64,000 nucleotides of DNA from positions 579,235,193 through 579,299,192 of the forward strand of contig CM053029.1 of NCBI GenBank assembly GCA_028564925.1. Reading direction: 5' to 3'. The notes below the pieces were generated by a model. It was given only the letters and a program-made list of their open reading frames with translations. It searched no databases and was not told the DNA's origin. Below are positions 1-10,512 of the stretch, piece after piece. The position numbers were made by a program, and so were the translations under genes. Origin of the DNA: Lithobates sylvaticus. Taxonomy: Eukaryota > Chordata > Amphibia > Anura > Ranidae. Within the stretch, counting starts at the first letter, position 1. Each line of letters opens with the position of its first letter.

Positions 1-436
1 GGAAGGAGAATGAGGAGCTGGAGGCTCTGGGGTTCAGAGACCCTGAAGTCTCCAGGGAGAGAGACTTGAAGGCCCAGGAGTTCAGAGATCCTGGAGCTGG
101 ATAGTCGCAGGAGATCCCAAGAAGGCCCAGGAGTTCAGAGATCCTGGAGCCGGAACCATCATGTATCGCAGGAGGAAGTAGGAACTAAGAGGAAGACTGG
201 GAACAACCTTCTGTGAGTAGAACATGGACTGTTGTTGGGAGAGTGCAAAGGAAGTGCAAACCCAGTGGGGCTATTTGAAGATTCTGTGTTGAGTATCTAA
301 ATGCCACAGAGTTAAACACTTCTCGGGGTTAGTGGAGGAGGTTGGACACTGCAAGGCACGGAAACAGGTGGTGAGGCCTGGGACTTTGAGTTTCAACTTT
401 TTCGGCATTATTCAGAGTGATGCTTAGCTGCCCATA
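1..436. repeat. Unrecognised GA-rich start with a short tandem duplication
   Basis: A 30-bp segment at 68-97 is repeated at 121-150 (period 53), and a diverged third version lies near 31-50. No coding region or known family is recognised. The sequence runs into an assembly gap at 437, so its right side is unknown. Confidence 0.4.
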
Positions 437-894
437 NNNNNNNNNNNNNNNNNNNNNNNNNNNNNNNNNNNNNNNNNNNNNNNNNNNNNNNNNNNNNNNN
501 NNNNNNNNNNNNNNNNNNNNNNNNNNNNNNNNNNNNNNNNNNNNNNNNNNNNNNNNNNNNNNNNNNNNNNNNNNNNNNNNNNNNNNNNNNNNNNNNNNNN
601 NNNNNNNNNNNNNNNNNNNNNNNNNNNNNNNNNNNNNNNNNNNNNNNNNNNNNNNNNNNNNNNNNNNNNNNNNNNNNNNNNNNNNNNNNNNNNNNNNNNN
701 NNNNNNNNNNNNNNNNNNNNNNNNNNNNNNNNNNNNNNNNNNNNNNNNNNNNNNNNNNNNNNNNNNNNNNNNNNNNNNNNNNNNNNNNNNNNNNNNNNNN
801 NNNNNNNNNNNNNNNNNNNNNNNNNNNNNNNNNNNNNNNNNNNNNNNNNNNNNNNNNNNNNNNNNNNNNNNNNNNNNNNNNNNNNNNNNNNNNN
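437..894. other. Assembly gap (458 N)
   Basis: A run of N. Any reading frame drawn through it has no meaning. The sequence just right of it is the end of a short inverted-repeat element, so the gap probably hides the rest of that element. Confidence 0.99.
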
Positions 895-957
895 AACAAC
901 CTTCGAACAAAATTCCACGGTTTTGTTGTCGGAAAGTCCGATCGTGTGTACGGGGCA
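895..957. mobile_element. Right end of a Harbinger-type MITE
   Basis: The sequence ends GTGTGTACGGGGCA followed by TAA. This is the reverse complement of the TGCCCCGTACACACGGTCGG end seen whole at 12721, 13185 and 14426. The left part lies in the gap. Confidence 0.75.
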
Positions 958-1165
958 TAACAGTTATCGCTAACAAAGTGGCAAGTGCTAGTAGAATCGA
1001 AAGAGGAGGTGTTGTCATCTATGCTTTAAGACAATGTCATCTAAATAACTACCTAGGAAGGTGGTCATGTTGGGTATGCAGATTATATAGGTAGAATGTG
1101 TTAAAGGAATGATAATTCAGGTGAGAGGTAAATATTTTAGATGAATAAGCCAAGGATCTGAATTT

Positions 1166-1760
1166 CTAAAGAATTTGGGAGTTTGAAGGTGAGTTTTTAG
1201 CATGCATGAATTCCATCAGACAATGAGTATTAAGGATAGAGACCACTTCCTCAATAGATGGAGGGTTAGGAGATTTCCAAGTCTTGGCCAATGCCAGATG
1301 TGTGGCAATAAAGACATGGTATAGGATGGTATGAGTAATCAGAGGCCAGGAGTCAATGTCTAAACCCAACAGGACCAGCTGTGGAGAGAAGGAAAAAGGG
1401 ACTGAGAAAATTAAGGATATAAGTCTGGAGAGGATAGACCAGAAGGAGGCAATTGCCAGGCAAGTCCACCATATATGTAAGAAGGTTCCAGGATGTCCAC
1501 AGTTTCTCCAACAGATGTTAGAGGTGTCAGGGTAGATCTTTGTGAGTTTTGACGGGGTAAGGTACTATTAATGAAGAAGCTCCTGGACAGATTCCCAGTG
1601 AAGTATACATCTGGAAATTTTTTGTGGCATTTGAAGAGCTCAATGCCATTGTTGAGGTGAGTAGGTGCCGGTTAGGAGTTGTTCCCAATGCAGCATTGCA
1701 GAGGACTTTTTTGTCTGAGTATAGATCTATGTTTGTCCCAAGCATGTTTGAAGCCACTTG
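1166..1760 (-). mobile_element. L1-type LINE fragment, 3' end of ORF2
   Basis: Read on the minus strand this is the C-terminus of an L1-clade ORF2. It has a degraded zinc-knuckle segment (Cys-Trp-x-Asn-Cys-Gly, then His-Ile-Trp-Trp-Thr-Cys), followed by a stretch ending HAKNSPSNSQIL and a stop at 1166. The same layout is seen in the C-terminal ~150 residues of the full-length L1 at 32050-35835. Several frame breaks separate the segments, so it is dead. It is abruptly bounded at 1761 by a short inverted-repeat element. Sequence around 1100-1165 may be its 3' UTR. Confidence 0.7.
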
Positions 1761-2185
1761 TGCCCCGTACACACGGTCGAATATTCCGATGGAAAAAGTC
1801 TGATCGGATTATATTGTCGGAAAATCCGATCGTGTGTGGGCTCTAGCGGGCTTTTTCCGTCGGAATTTCCGATGGAAAAAATTTGAGAGCAGGATCTCAA
1901 ATTTTCCGACAACAAAATCTGATCTGACTTTTTCAGATCGCGTGTCAAGAATTCGGACGGACAAAGTGCCACGCATGCTCAGATCAAATTACGAGACCAA
2001 AGCTATTGGCTACTAGCCTCTACGTAGTTCCGTCGTACGTAACGAACGTCACCGCGTTCAGAATGATCGGATTTTCTGACAACTTTGTCCGACCGTGTGT
2101 ATGCAACACCAGTTTCGGACAAAATCCGTCGGAAAAAATCTGATGGATTTTGTGGTCGGTATTTCCGACCGTGTGTACTGTTGAC
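1761..2185. mobile_element. Harbinger-type MITE, ~425 bp, right end decayed
   Basis: The left end is TGCCCCGTACACACGGTCG. The body is made of inverted TCGGAAATTTCCGA-like segments, and the right end is GTGTGTACTGTTGAC, where the usual GGGGCA has mutated. It shares an internal segment (about 1975-2070) in reverse orientation with the element at 12721. Assignment to PIF/Harbinger rests on the similar ends of the autonomous element at 41641. Confidence 0.75.
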
Positions 2186-2187
2186 TG

Positions 2188-2635
2188 ACTCACTACTTCT
2201 GCTGGAAGTTTATTCCAATCATCAACTACCCTTTCAGTTAAATAATACTTTCTAAGATTCATTTTTAACTTTCCTCCAGTTAGTTTAAGGTCATGTCCCC
2301 GTGTCCTTGGAAAAAAAAACTGCCCCACTGAACCCTATTCACACCCTTGGTGTATTTAAATATCTCCGCTTTCCCTTTTTTCCTCCAGACTAAACATATT
2401 ACGTTCCTGAAGTCACTCTTGATATGTTTTATCCCTCAGACCTTTAAATGTTTTTGTTACCCATCTCTGGACTTGTGCTATCTTATCAATATCTTTTTGT
2501 AGGTGAAGTCTCCAGAACTGGACACAGTATTCTAAATGAGGTCTCACTAAAGATCTATATAGGGGAATCAGGACCTCCTTCCTTCTGCTGGTGAGCCCTC
2601 TAGTGATGCATCCGGGGTTCGGCAGGCACATCGGG
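2188..2635 (-). mobile_element. CR1-type LINE fragment, reverse transcriptase C-terminus
   Basis: On the minus strand, 2413-2631 reads PLYRSLVRPHLEYCVQFW, then a KDIDKIAQVQR stretch. Further along, 2190-2328 reads NLRKYYLTERVVDDWNKLP. Both are standard landmarks of the thumb and C-terminal part of CR1-clade reverse transcriptases. The two pieces are separated by stops, so the copy is dead. It abuts a Harbinger-type MITE on the left and a 19-bp minisatellite on the right. Confidence 0.8.
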
Positions 2636-2707
2636 GATCGGCGGGCACATCAGGGATCGGTAGGCAAATCAGGGATCGGTGGGCACATCGGGGATCGGCG
2701 GGAACAC
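2613..2707. repeat. 19-bp minisatellite, 5 units
   Basis: Five consecutive 19-bp units of the form CGGGGATCGGCGGGCACAT, starting at 2613, 2632, 2651, 2670 and 2689, with few substitutions. It sits at the broken 5' edge of the CR1 fragment. Confidence 0.9.
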
Positions 2708-3863
2708 CAGGCAGGGGGACAGGCTGCGGCGGGCATCTAGCAGCATCTTATGTGTCCCCTTCCCTTCTGAGAGCACGGAGGCTTCTGCTGTGCCTCTCCT
2801 CCCCTCCTCCTAGGCGTACAAAAGGATCACCTGGCATTTCAGCCAATCCGAAAATGGGTAACGATGTTAGAAAATTGAATATTCATTTGCTTTTCTAACA
2901 CATCTGGGTGGCCTCTGAGTGCAATGCTCTGCGCTCCGAGTCCACCCTATTTCGAAGCCTTTTAGAGCCTATGGCTCTAATCAGGTGCTTAAAAAAACAC
3001 CCCCGCCGCTGTAATTCACACGCTCGGTGTCCTGAAAGGGGCCGGATGCATGAATAGGGGGTGGCCGTGGCGGCCATGGATAGATTCATGCTATGCATGA
3101 ATCTATCCATTAACCATATAGGGGGTGGCGTGATAGAGGGGGAGGCGCCAGTGCGCCCTTAATGATTGGGCCGCCGCTGGTTGTGGGTGCTATGAAATCC
3201 AGGCGTCACATCTCACTTCTTGCTGAATATATGACAGTACAGGACTCCACATCTATTATTTGAAATACAATATATCTTCTTGAAAGAATAAAGATACAGA
3301 AACATGAATCCTCTATAAGACTACATATAGCATTTTGCTTTTTATGTGCAAATTGCTAATCAATGACCTGAATGCCGTAGACGTGCATTGAAATTAGACA
3401 ATCAAATTAAAGTGAAGAAATACAAGACAACCAATATGCCGGTGATGATCACGTCTTCCGAAGAACATTCTCCATATGGGCATCTTTCTTAATTATTCAT
3501 AAAGGAAACCTTCCATCTGCACTGATTAATTGTTTATATTGGCAGTTAAGTAAAAGGTATATGATTAAACAGTTCTATAAAAAAATAACAAGATCAGTCA
3601 AAGTTCTGCTCTGTTCTATGAGAGTTCTCTGATTTCACCACGCGTCTGATGTACATCAAAGTGGATTGAGGTTCCAGTGTCTGAATAAATGTTTAGGATC
3701 ATCTGCCAGGAGATTGACACGTTATTATACATAAGAGAAGAAGTCTGCACAAATCCATAGGTTGGTTCAGTGAACATGCGGTTTATTTTATCATTTTTTT
3801 AGCTTTCGGTCATATGCCCACATAATATAGGAAACAGATTGTGGCTGAAAGCACACAATAACA
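2708..3863. other. No gene seen; one perfect hairpin
   Basis: No coding region is recognised. At 3078-3108 there is a perfect 14-bp stem (GGATAGATTCATGC and its complement) with a 3-base loop. The remainder is AT-rich and shows no clear repeat family. Confidence 0.5.
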
Positions 3864-4308
3864 TTAAAGCGGACCTTCCCTCCTCTTCGCTACTTCCCTC
3901 CACTCCTTCCATCTCTGTACGTAATGCACTCTTTTTTTATACCTTTTTTTTCAAAATGTCTGGCCCCGCCTCCCCATGCACGTCAGTCACCTTAGGCGAC
4001 TGATGTGCACGCTGCCCTCTGTGCCTCCTGGAATAAGCATGTCACATATCCCAGGAGACATAGCCTTCCATTCAGAAAAGCAGGAGGCCCACCCGCTGAG
4101 CCAGGAAGAGCCAGTGGGCCTCTCGATGACATCAGAAATAACATGGTGGCACAGGACAGAGCTTTGGCCGGGCATGAGAGGTTCTCAGCATGACATCAAT
4201 GGATTAGCTGGATGGGTGAGTATCTGAAATCTGCAGGTACCACCTTAAAGTAACGAGGGGGGGAATAAATAAAAAAAACGGGGGGTGGCGGGTGCAGATC
4301 CTCTTTAA
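3864..4308. mobile_element. TTAA-bounded MITE (T2/Kolobok-like)
   Basis: It starts TTAAAGCGGACCTT and ends AGATCCTCTTTAA, giving imperfect terminal inverted repeats of the form TTAAAGnGGAyCT with TTAA at both outer edges (3864-3867 and 4305-4308). TTAA target sites are used by piggyBac and Kolobok elements. Short TTAAAG-starting elements in frogs are generally placed with the T2 family. No coding capacity. Confidence 0.65.
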
Positions 4309-4325
4309 TGAAGCGCTACCTCTGC

Positions 4326-4697
4326 AGGAGCCAATGTTTCATAGTTTCATAGTTAGTAAGGTTGAATAAAGACATCAGTCCATCCAGTTCAACCTGTGTG
4401 AGTGTCTACAACTGTCCCTATCCCTGTACATAGCAAACTCACATCGGTCCCTACCCTCAAGGAGCCCACAATCCAAGGTCCCCATTCATATACTAGGGAC
4501 AATTTTTGGACAGAAGCCAATTAACCTACCTGCATGTCTTTGGATTGTGGGAGGAAACCGGAGTACCCAAAGGAAACCCACGCAGGCACAGGGAGAACAT
4601 GCAAACTCCAGGCAGGTAGTGTCGTGGTTGGGATTTGAACCAGCGACCTTCTTACTGCTAGGTGAGAGTGCTAACCACTACACCATTGTGCTGCCCG
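4326..4697 (-). mobile_element. V-type SINE (tRNA head, conserved core, LINE-like tail)
   Basis: Read on the minus strand, the element starts with a tRNA-like head: an A-box-like TGGTGTAGTGGTTAGCA and a B-box GGTTCAAATCC between 4697 and 4630. Next comes the strongly conserved V-SINE core (GTTTGCATGTTCTCCCTGTG, then GGGTTTCCT...TCCGGTTTCCTCCCAC, 4620-4535). It ends in a tail GGTTGAACTGGATGGAC...ACTATGAAAC (4408-4326). That tail matches the 3' end of the CR1-type LINE at 29447. Head, core and tail are all present, so this is close to full length. The promoter boxes are those of RNA polymerase III SINEs. Confidence 0.85.
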
Positions 4698-5268
4698 TTT
4701 GTAATGTAATGTAATGTAACGCAACCGGATCTTCCCTAGGATCAGTGCAGAGGCAGCCAGGCACACAGCAACATTTAACTCTTTCTGGCTCAATGATCAG
4801 TCTAGGGTTGGTCTTTTCTGCTTTTTTATTATTGAAGAACTTGGGATGGGAGGAGGGAGGTATGAGATACTCAAAATTTCCTATTTGCTTGTACCAAGGA
4901 GACTTCACTTTGCTCAGCCTCTGTGAATAGTCTGCATGCAGGTTCAAATACAGGAAGCATTACTAAGTCCTTCCTTTGGAAGCTAACCCAGACAGCAATC
5001 CTGTAGGCTTGTCCACCCAGAGGAATACAGCACACAGTCACAAAACAACCCTGTGCTTAGGCCATTACTCACAATGTCTCAGGATCCCTAATGCCTCCTT
5101 CCAGTGTCCAGATACTCTTCAGTGAGCTCCCCAGATCAGATCTCCAGGAGAGGAATCCCTTGACCAACCCTAGAAAGGATCCTAAGAGACCGGCCCCACA
5201 GTTCTGCCACAGCGGGGACCTCGGTGAATGACTGCTGGAACCAGGATAACTGCTGCAGGTGAGGGTAA
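4698..5268. other. No gene seen
   Basis: Starts with a short GTAAT repeat (4699-4720), perhaps part of the SINE target site. No protein family or repeat family is recognised in the remainder. Confidence 0.4.
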
Positions 5269-5875
5269 CCAACCCCACCCAAACTGGTGGATTCCTTCCA
5301 ACAAGGAGAAGAAGAAGGTCCCCCACTGCTCGAAGTCTCAGACTATGTAAACGCCCCTCCAGTCACCTTCTGGACACACATCCCCAGGGGTTGGCTGGAG
5401 CCCAATAAATATTCAGACTGAGATTTGCCTGGCCCAACCCTATCTGATCCAGAAACCTCTGGAAGATATAGGAGAGCAAGCAAACCTGCAGTCTGTAAAA
5501 CCCAGAGCAGCCAAAAGCAATCAACAGCTGCTCCACAGGAGAGAGCAAGCAAACCTGCAGACTGTAAAACCCAGAGCAGCCAAAAGCAATAAACAGCTTG
5601 CCAACCCCACCCAGAAGGATGGATTCCCTCCAACAAGGAGAAGAAGAAGGCCACCCACTGCTCTAGGTCTCAGGCTATTTATATGCCCCCAGACACCTTC
5701 TGGATACACCTCCCCAGGGATTGGCTGCAGCTCAATAAATATTCAGACTGAGATTTGCCTGGCCCAACACTCTATGTCCCAGAAACTTCTGGAAGATAGG
5801 GGAGAGCAAGCAAACCTGCAGTCTGTGAAACCTAGAGCAGCCAAAAGCAATCAACAGCTGCTCCACTGACTACAG
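5269..5875. repeat. ~332-bp imperfect tandem duplication with nested inner duplication
   Basis: The segment starting CCAACCCCACCC at 5269 recurs at 5601. Both copies run through a AATAAATATTCAGACTGAG stretch to the AGAGCAAGCAAACCTGCAG motif. Inside the first copy that last motif is itself doubled (about 5473 and 5541, 68 bp apart), so it occurs three times in all. Function unknown. Confidence 0.8.
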
Positions 5876-5916
5876 ATGATCCAAAAACAACTATAATCGC
5901 CTAGCCTCCTAGTAAC

Positions 5917-6831
5917 TAGACATGTGCACAACAAAAAAATTTGTTTATTTCGTTTAGTTTTTTTCCGAAAAAAAATTGTTTATTTTCGTTTCGTTTTTTT
6001 CGTTTCCATTGATTCGTAACGATTCGTACATTCGTAAGTCGTCGGTGTTCGTATTCGTAACGATTCGTACATTCGTAAGTCGTCGGTGTTCGTATTCGTA
6101 ACGATTTGTACATTCGTAAGTCGTCGGTGTTCGTAACGATTCGTACATTCGTAAGTCGGCAGTGTTCGTATTCGTAACGATTCGTACATTCGTAAGAGTT
6201 ATTTTTTTGTTGATTCGTTTTTTCGTTTATTTCGTATTTATTAGTACATTCGTAACATTCGTAGATTCGTAATCGGAGCATAATTCATAATTTTATGTAA
6301 TGTGTATGCTATTATTACATTTTAATAATTTACGAATCGAAAAAAAAAAGTTACGAATCGGAAAAAAAAAAGTTACGAATGTACGAATTTTTTCGTTCAA
6401 TCCATTCGAAGCACGTTAAGCAATGCCATTGTAAGAGACACGGAAAATTACGATTCGAAAAAAAAAAAAAAAAGTTACGAATGTATGAATTTTTTCGTTC
6501 AATCCATTCGAAGCACGTTAAGCAGCACCATTGTAAGGGACACGGAAAATTACCAATTCAACAAAAAAAAAAAAAGTTACGAATGTACGAATTTTTTTTC
6601 GTTCATTTTCGTTGTTCCTGTTTTCGTTTTTCGGATTTTCTTCATTCGTTGTTTCTAATTAGTTTTTTTCGGATTTTTGTTGTTTTTCAGATTTGTTCGA
6701 TTCGAATGATTCGTTAATCGGATTCGTACGATTCGAACGATTCGTTATTCGGATTCGTTCCATTCGTTCATTCGTACAAAAACGAACGAACGAAAATAAC
6801 GAAAAAAAACGAAACGAATTGCACATGTCTA
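5917..6831. mobile_element. hAT-type MITE, 915 bp, TSD CTAGTAAC
   Basis: Ends are TAGACATGTGCA and TGCACATGTCTA, flanked by a perfect 8-bp duplication CTAGTAAC at 5909-5916 and 6832-6839. An 8-bp duplication is the mark of hAT elements. The interior is low-complexity, built from TTCGTA/TTCGTT words. The left half has four copies of a unit containing ACATTCGTAAGTCGTCGGTG, and the right half has three copies of a unit containing AAAAAGTTACGAATGTA. No transposase, so non-autonomous. Confidence 0.9.
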
Positions 6832-8069
6832 CTAGTAACCTAACTGGGGGGGGGGGGTGCTAAATCAAATTATAAAACTGGCTTGTGTGGCAATTCTATT
6901 TTCCCCTTTAAAGTTGATGTTTAAGTATGGCAATTTTTACATACTTACATCCGGCCTGCCTCTACTGAGCGGTTACATGGGGATAAAAGCTACAACCGAC
7001 TTTGGATGCCACCAGTGTGTGTCCAGGGTTGGTGTTTCTGCAGAGTTTTGGCCGCACACAAACTGTCCACAGCTAATGCGTGTTGCTGCGCCTCTGAATG
7101 TAGCTATTTATCCGCTGCTGAACTAGCGTGTGAACGTAGCCTAAACTGGAAACCACCCAAAAAATATGGCTCTGGTATTTTCGTGTTTGTGTGTATCTGC
7201 ATAACTGAGGTGTGAATGGTCAATGAGCTCTACAGTGCTATATAAATGAATTCCATTTATAAATAATGCATACCCTATTTAGGTGTGTGCGTATGTATGC
7301 ACCAATGCCATCTTTTTTACTCCCAATGCACTGTAGAGGGCTGCATCTTGAGGCAGGCAGAAGGGTGTTTTTTCTGTAGGAGTGCTCCTTGACTACCAAT
7401 GACTTATTACTCCTGTCTGCTAGTCCCCGTCACTTACATCACTGATATCACAACTGTTTATTTTGCCAGGTCACACACTTGCCGCATCTCTGTCCGCATG
7501 AATAATGCTGAGAGTGCAACAGGGAGTGAGAAACAATACTTAAATATTGATTTATTGAGCTGCAACACCTAAGGTATTGACATCTTGCTTTATTCATCTC
7601 TGCACAGCTGGGATATGCTTAACAGTATTAACATGTCAGGCACAGCCTATTCGAAGTCAGTATTCATTTCACGTTCCACCGGCTTAAATAATTCCTGAAT
7701 TTTTACTGAAATTTCCTCTAGAATTAAAAGCCAGTTAAGCCTGATTAAAAGGAAATGAGCACCTTGATTTTTTTTAAAAGGGAAAGGGATAAATGGAATT
7801 AGTAAATGAGCATTCAGGAAATATTTTGTTGCTACAAAAATACCTTCCAAATAGAGGCAGACCCACTTTAATCAATGATCCGAGATCTGACTATCCCTAT
7901 AGTGATAAGGGATGAGCTCAGGTGGGTTCAAATACTAAAAAGATACAAAGAGAGAGGAGAGGGCACACCAGCCTAGTGTATTACCTTTAAAAAACATTTA
8001 TTCAAACCAAAAAGTGTAAATGAATTTGCTCACAGACATCCAGACTAGCAAAGCATATCAAATAGTAGT
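6832..8069. other. No gene seen
   Basis: A fragment around 6905-6945 (AAAGTTGATGTTTAAGTATGGCAATTTTTACATA) resembles 28765-28800, so both are probably scraps of one TTAA-type element. No protein or RNA gene is recognised elsewhere. Confidence 0.4.
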
Positions 8070-8251
8070 AATCAATTGCTCCAGAGGCTTGGAAGGACAT
8101 TAATCAAGACTCTAATGGCTTGCGTGATTCGAAGGCCATGCCCTCATCCTCAGATCCTAATGGCTTATGTAAAAAGTAGATATGTATCCTCTCACAGAGT
8201 GGTGCTGTGGATACAACAATAGGTAGCAATGTGCCACGTCCTGAGCAATAT

Positions 8252-8836
8252 GAGTCTAGATAAGGAGGGGACTATGGACATTATAGGCAGAACATGCGTT
8301 CTGGACAGTATCGGTTAAAATAATTAAACAATTATTTGAACAGATACTGTCCAGAACGGATGTTAATTGACCTATATATTGACTGTTATATGTTTTCAAA
8401 TATTTGAAAAGTTTTCATATTTTGTATAATCATGGTTCTCTTTATATTATACTTATTCTCTCTTTTCTATTTTCTGCTAGCCATTTAAATTTAAGCTCCA
8501 GAAGAAGCGTAATATATACACGAAACATGTAGAGCCACTCTCCTTGAAACAACATGATTTCACTGCTATTGCTGTATCCCTACCTCATCGTTGGATACTC
8601 AACTATATCATGGAAATTCAACTATTCTAGTTGGTTCATGTCGTCCAATTGTTGTGTGTACTAGGATTCAGTAATGGGAATGTCTAGATCGTTGTCATTT
8701 TTTGGATATAATTTATATTGGCGGTTTTTTAAAAAAGTTTTTTGTATGAACTTTTATAACTTTAAATAAAATTACCTTATTAAATTACTGTATTACGGTG
8801 CCTAAAAAGTCCATAGTCCCCTCCTTATCTAGTCTC
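8252..8836. mobile_element. Inverted-repeat element inside the minisatellite
   Basis: A 29-bp terminal inverted repeat, GAGwCTAGATAAGGAGGGGA..., lies at 8252-8280 and 8808-8836, with weaker pairing further in. An internal 16-bp perfect stem, CGTTCTGGACAGTATC (8297-8312), pairs with 8343-8358. No coding capacity. It lies between minisatellite units at 8110-8170 and 8835 on, so it probably inserted there. Confidence 0.6.
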
Positions 8837-9335
8837 CTAATGGCTTACGTGTTTCGAAGGCCATGCCCTCATCCTCATATCCTAATGGCTTGGGTGTTTT
8901 GAAGGCCGTGCCCTCATCCTCAGATCCTAATGGCTTATGTTTTTTTTGAAGGCCATGCCCTCATCCTCAGATCCTAATGGCTTACGTGTTTCGAAGGCAG
9001 TGCCCTCATCCTCAGATCCTAATGGCTTACATGTTTTTCGAAGGCCTTGCCCTCCTCCTCAGATCATAATGCCATACGTGTTTCAAAGGTTGTGCCCTTA
9101 TCCTCAGATCCTAATGACTTACATGTTTCGAAGGCCGTGCCCTCATCCTCAGATCCTAATGGCTTGCGTGTTTCGAAGGCCGTGCCCTCATCCTCAGATC
9201 CTAATGGCTTACATGTTTTTCGAAGGCCTTGCCCTCCTCCTCAAATCATAATGCCATACGTGTTTCAAAGGTTGTGCCCTCATCCTCAGATCCTAATGGC
9301 TTACGTGTTTCGAAGGCCATGTTTCGAGGACCATG
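8835..9335. repeat. 45-bp minisatellite, about 11 units
   Basis: Units of the form CCTAATGGCTTACGTGTTTCGAAGG plus about 20 more bases ending CCTCATCCTCAGAT. Higher-order structure is visible: a diverged pair (ATGTTTTTCGAAGGCCTTGCC... then CATAATGCCATACG...) appears twice, about 180 bp apart. Further unit copies lie at 8110-8170. Because 45 is divisible by three, it creates long spurious reading frames. Confidence 0.9.
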
Positions 9336-9518
9336 TCCTCTTCCTGCCCTCTGAGCCAGAGTTCTGACTATGAGGAATTGGGCACAGTCCTTGAAACTCA
9401 TAAGATATTAGGATCTTGATTGATGCTTTCCCAAGCCTCTGGAGCAAGTGGAGTGGACAAATTGATTGCTAGGGAGAACATACAGTATAAATGTCATGCA
9501 TTGTGTCCTCGGGGGAAA

Positions 9519-10016
9519 ATAAAGTGAAACTAAACCCAGAACCTGCATTCACTATATCTGGCCCCCCACAGTACACAGAACATAGAATGCAATTATTTTA
9601 GTAAAAATAAACTGATAAATACTTTTTCTCATCAGTAGTATATAGCAGTCTTGTGACTTCTATCAGTTCCTAGCAAAGCTTGTAGGAGGAGTTTTTATTC
9701 TCCCCTGATCCTCTGTCCGGACATGTCTGGACAGTGCTGATTGGCCCTGTGCTGATCACATGCACCCTCCTAAGAAAAAAAAAAATCTCTAGCAATACAC
9801 ACCAAACCGAGCATGTGCAGCCCGTCCTCTGGCTCTGTAAATATCCAGTTATTTTTTGGAGACAGTGGAAGAAGAGGAGGATCAGAAAAACAGGATCAAA
9901 CAGTCGTTATACACAATGTAAAGGGTTAACCCCTTAGGTTCCACAGCGAGTATAACAAGCATGCTTTCCTGTATATACAGACTGATTTTACTGTTGTGGG
10001 TTTAGTAACACTTTAA
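9519..10016. mobile_element. TTAA-type MITE, ~498 bp (T2/Kolobok-like)
   Basis: The left end AAAGTGAAACTAAACCC (outer TTAA mutated to ATAA) mirrors the right end GGGTTTAGTAACACTTTAA. No coding capacity. Assigned by end sequence and the TTAA at 10013-10016. Confidence 0.65.
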
Positions 10017-10512
10017 AGCTGGGACCACACCAATGCAACCTAAACATGCTATGCATTTGATCTCTATGTAAAACCTTAAATGTACCTGTGCCCAGACTAT
10101 GGATAATAAAGTAATTCAATATTTTAATAGGCTATAAAAGAGCTTTAAATGAAACCTTCCCTAACCTATGTAGCTGCAGGTACCGTAGTGTAAATTCATC
10201 CTCAAAAATCACAAAATTGTGTTTCAGTTGACTTCTAACAGCTTACAGTTCCTGCTGTTAGTTTACATTACAAGGTTGGCTGTGTGCAGAGTCCATGCTG
10301 CCAGAGAAAATAAGGCCTTGTTCATACAGATGGCCGGGGGGGAACTAAATACAGGCCAATAATCCATGTTATCCCCCCCCCTCAGCCACCAACCCTAAAC
10401 TGTGCAATGGGGGCCGTAGGGGGTAGTACATATTGCAGTGGCTTTGCTTTTGCTCCACAGAAAAAAATACTACATCATGCTGCACTTAGCAGGCAGAAAT
10501 GTGATTCATGCA

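Larger units (their letters stand above)
8070..9455. mobile_element. Element with inverted arms enclosing a minisatellite
   Basis: The left arm at about 8070-8115 (GCTCCAGAGGCTTGGAAGG...ATTAATCAAGA) is matched in reverse at about 9405-9455. The core between them is a 45-bp minisatellite, split by a second inverted-repeat insertion at 8252-8836. No target duplication was found and the outermost ends are unclear, so the family is unassigned. Confidence 0.5.

Noticed and set aside
329-1094. Long open frames across 437-894
   Set aside because: They are runs of unknown residues produced by the assembly gap.
2613-2707. Regular short repeats resembling a CRISPR array
   Set aside because: The units abut with no unique spacers, and the genome is vertebrate; a plain minisatellite.
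4630-4697. tRNA gene
   Set aside because: A- and B-box-like sequences are present, but they continue directly into the V-SINE core, so this is a SINE head.
5916-6717. Repetitive frames rich in Tyr/Glu/Arg/Thr and in Lys/Phe
   Set aside because: They come from the TTCGTA-word interior of a hAT MITE; no protein family resemblance.
8937-9367. Two repetitive ~105-residue frames
   Set aside because: Artefacts of the 45-bp minisatellite.
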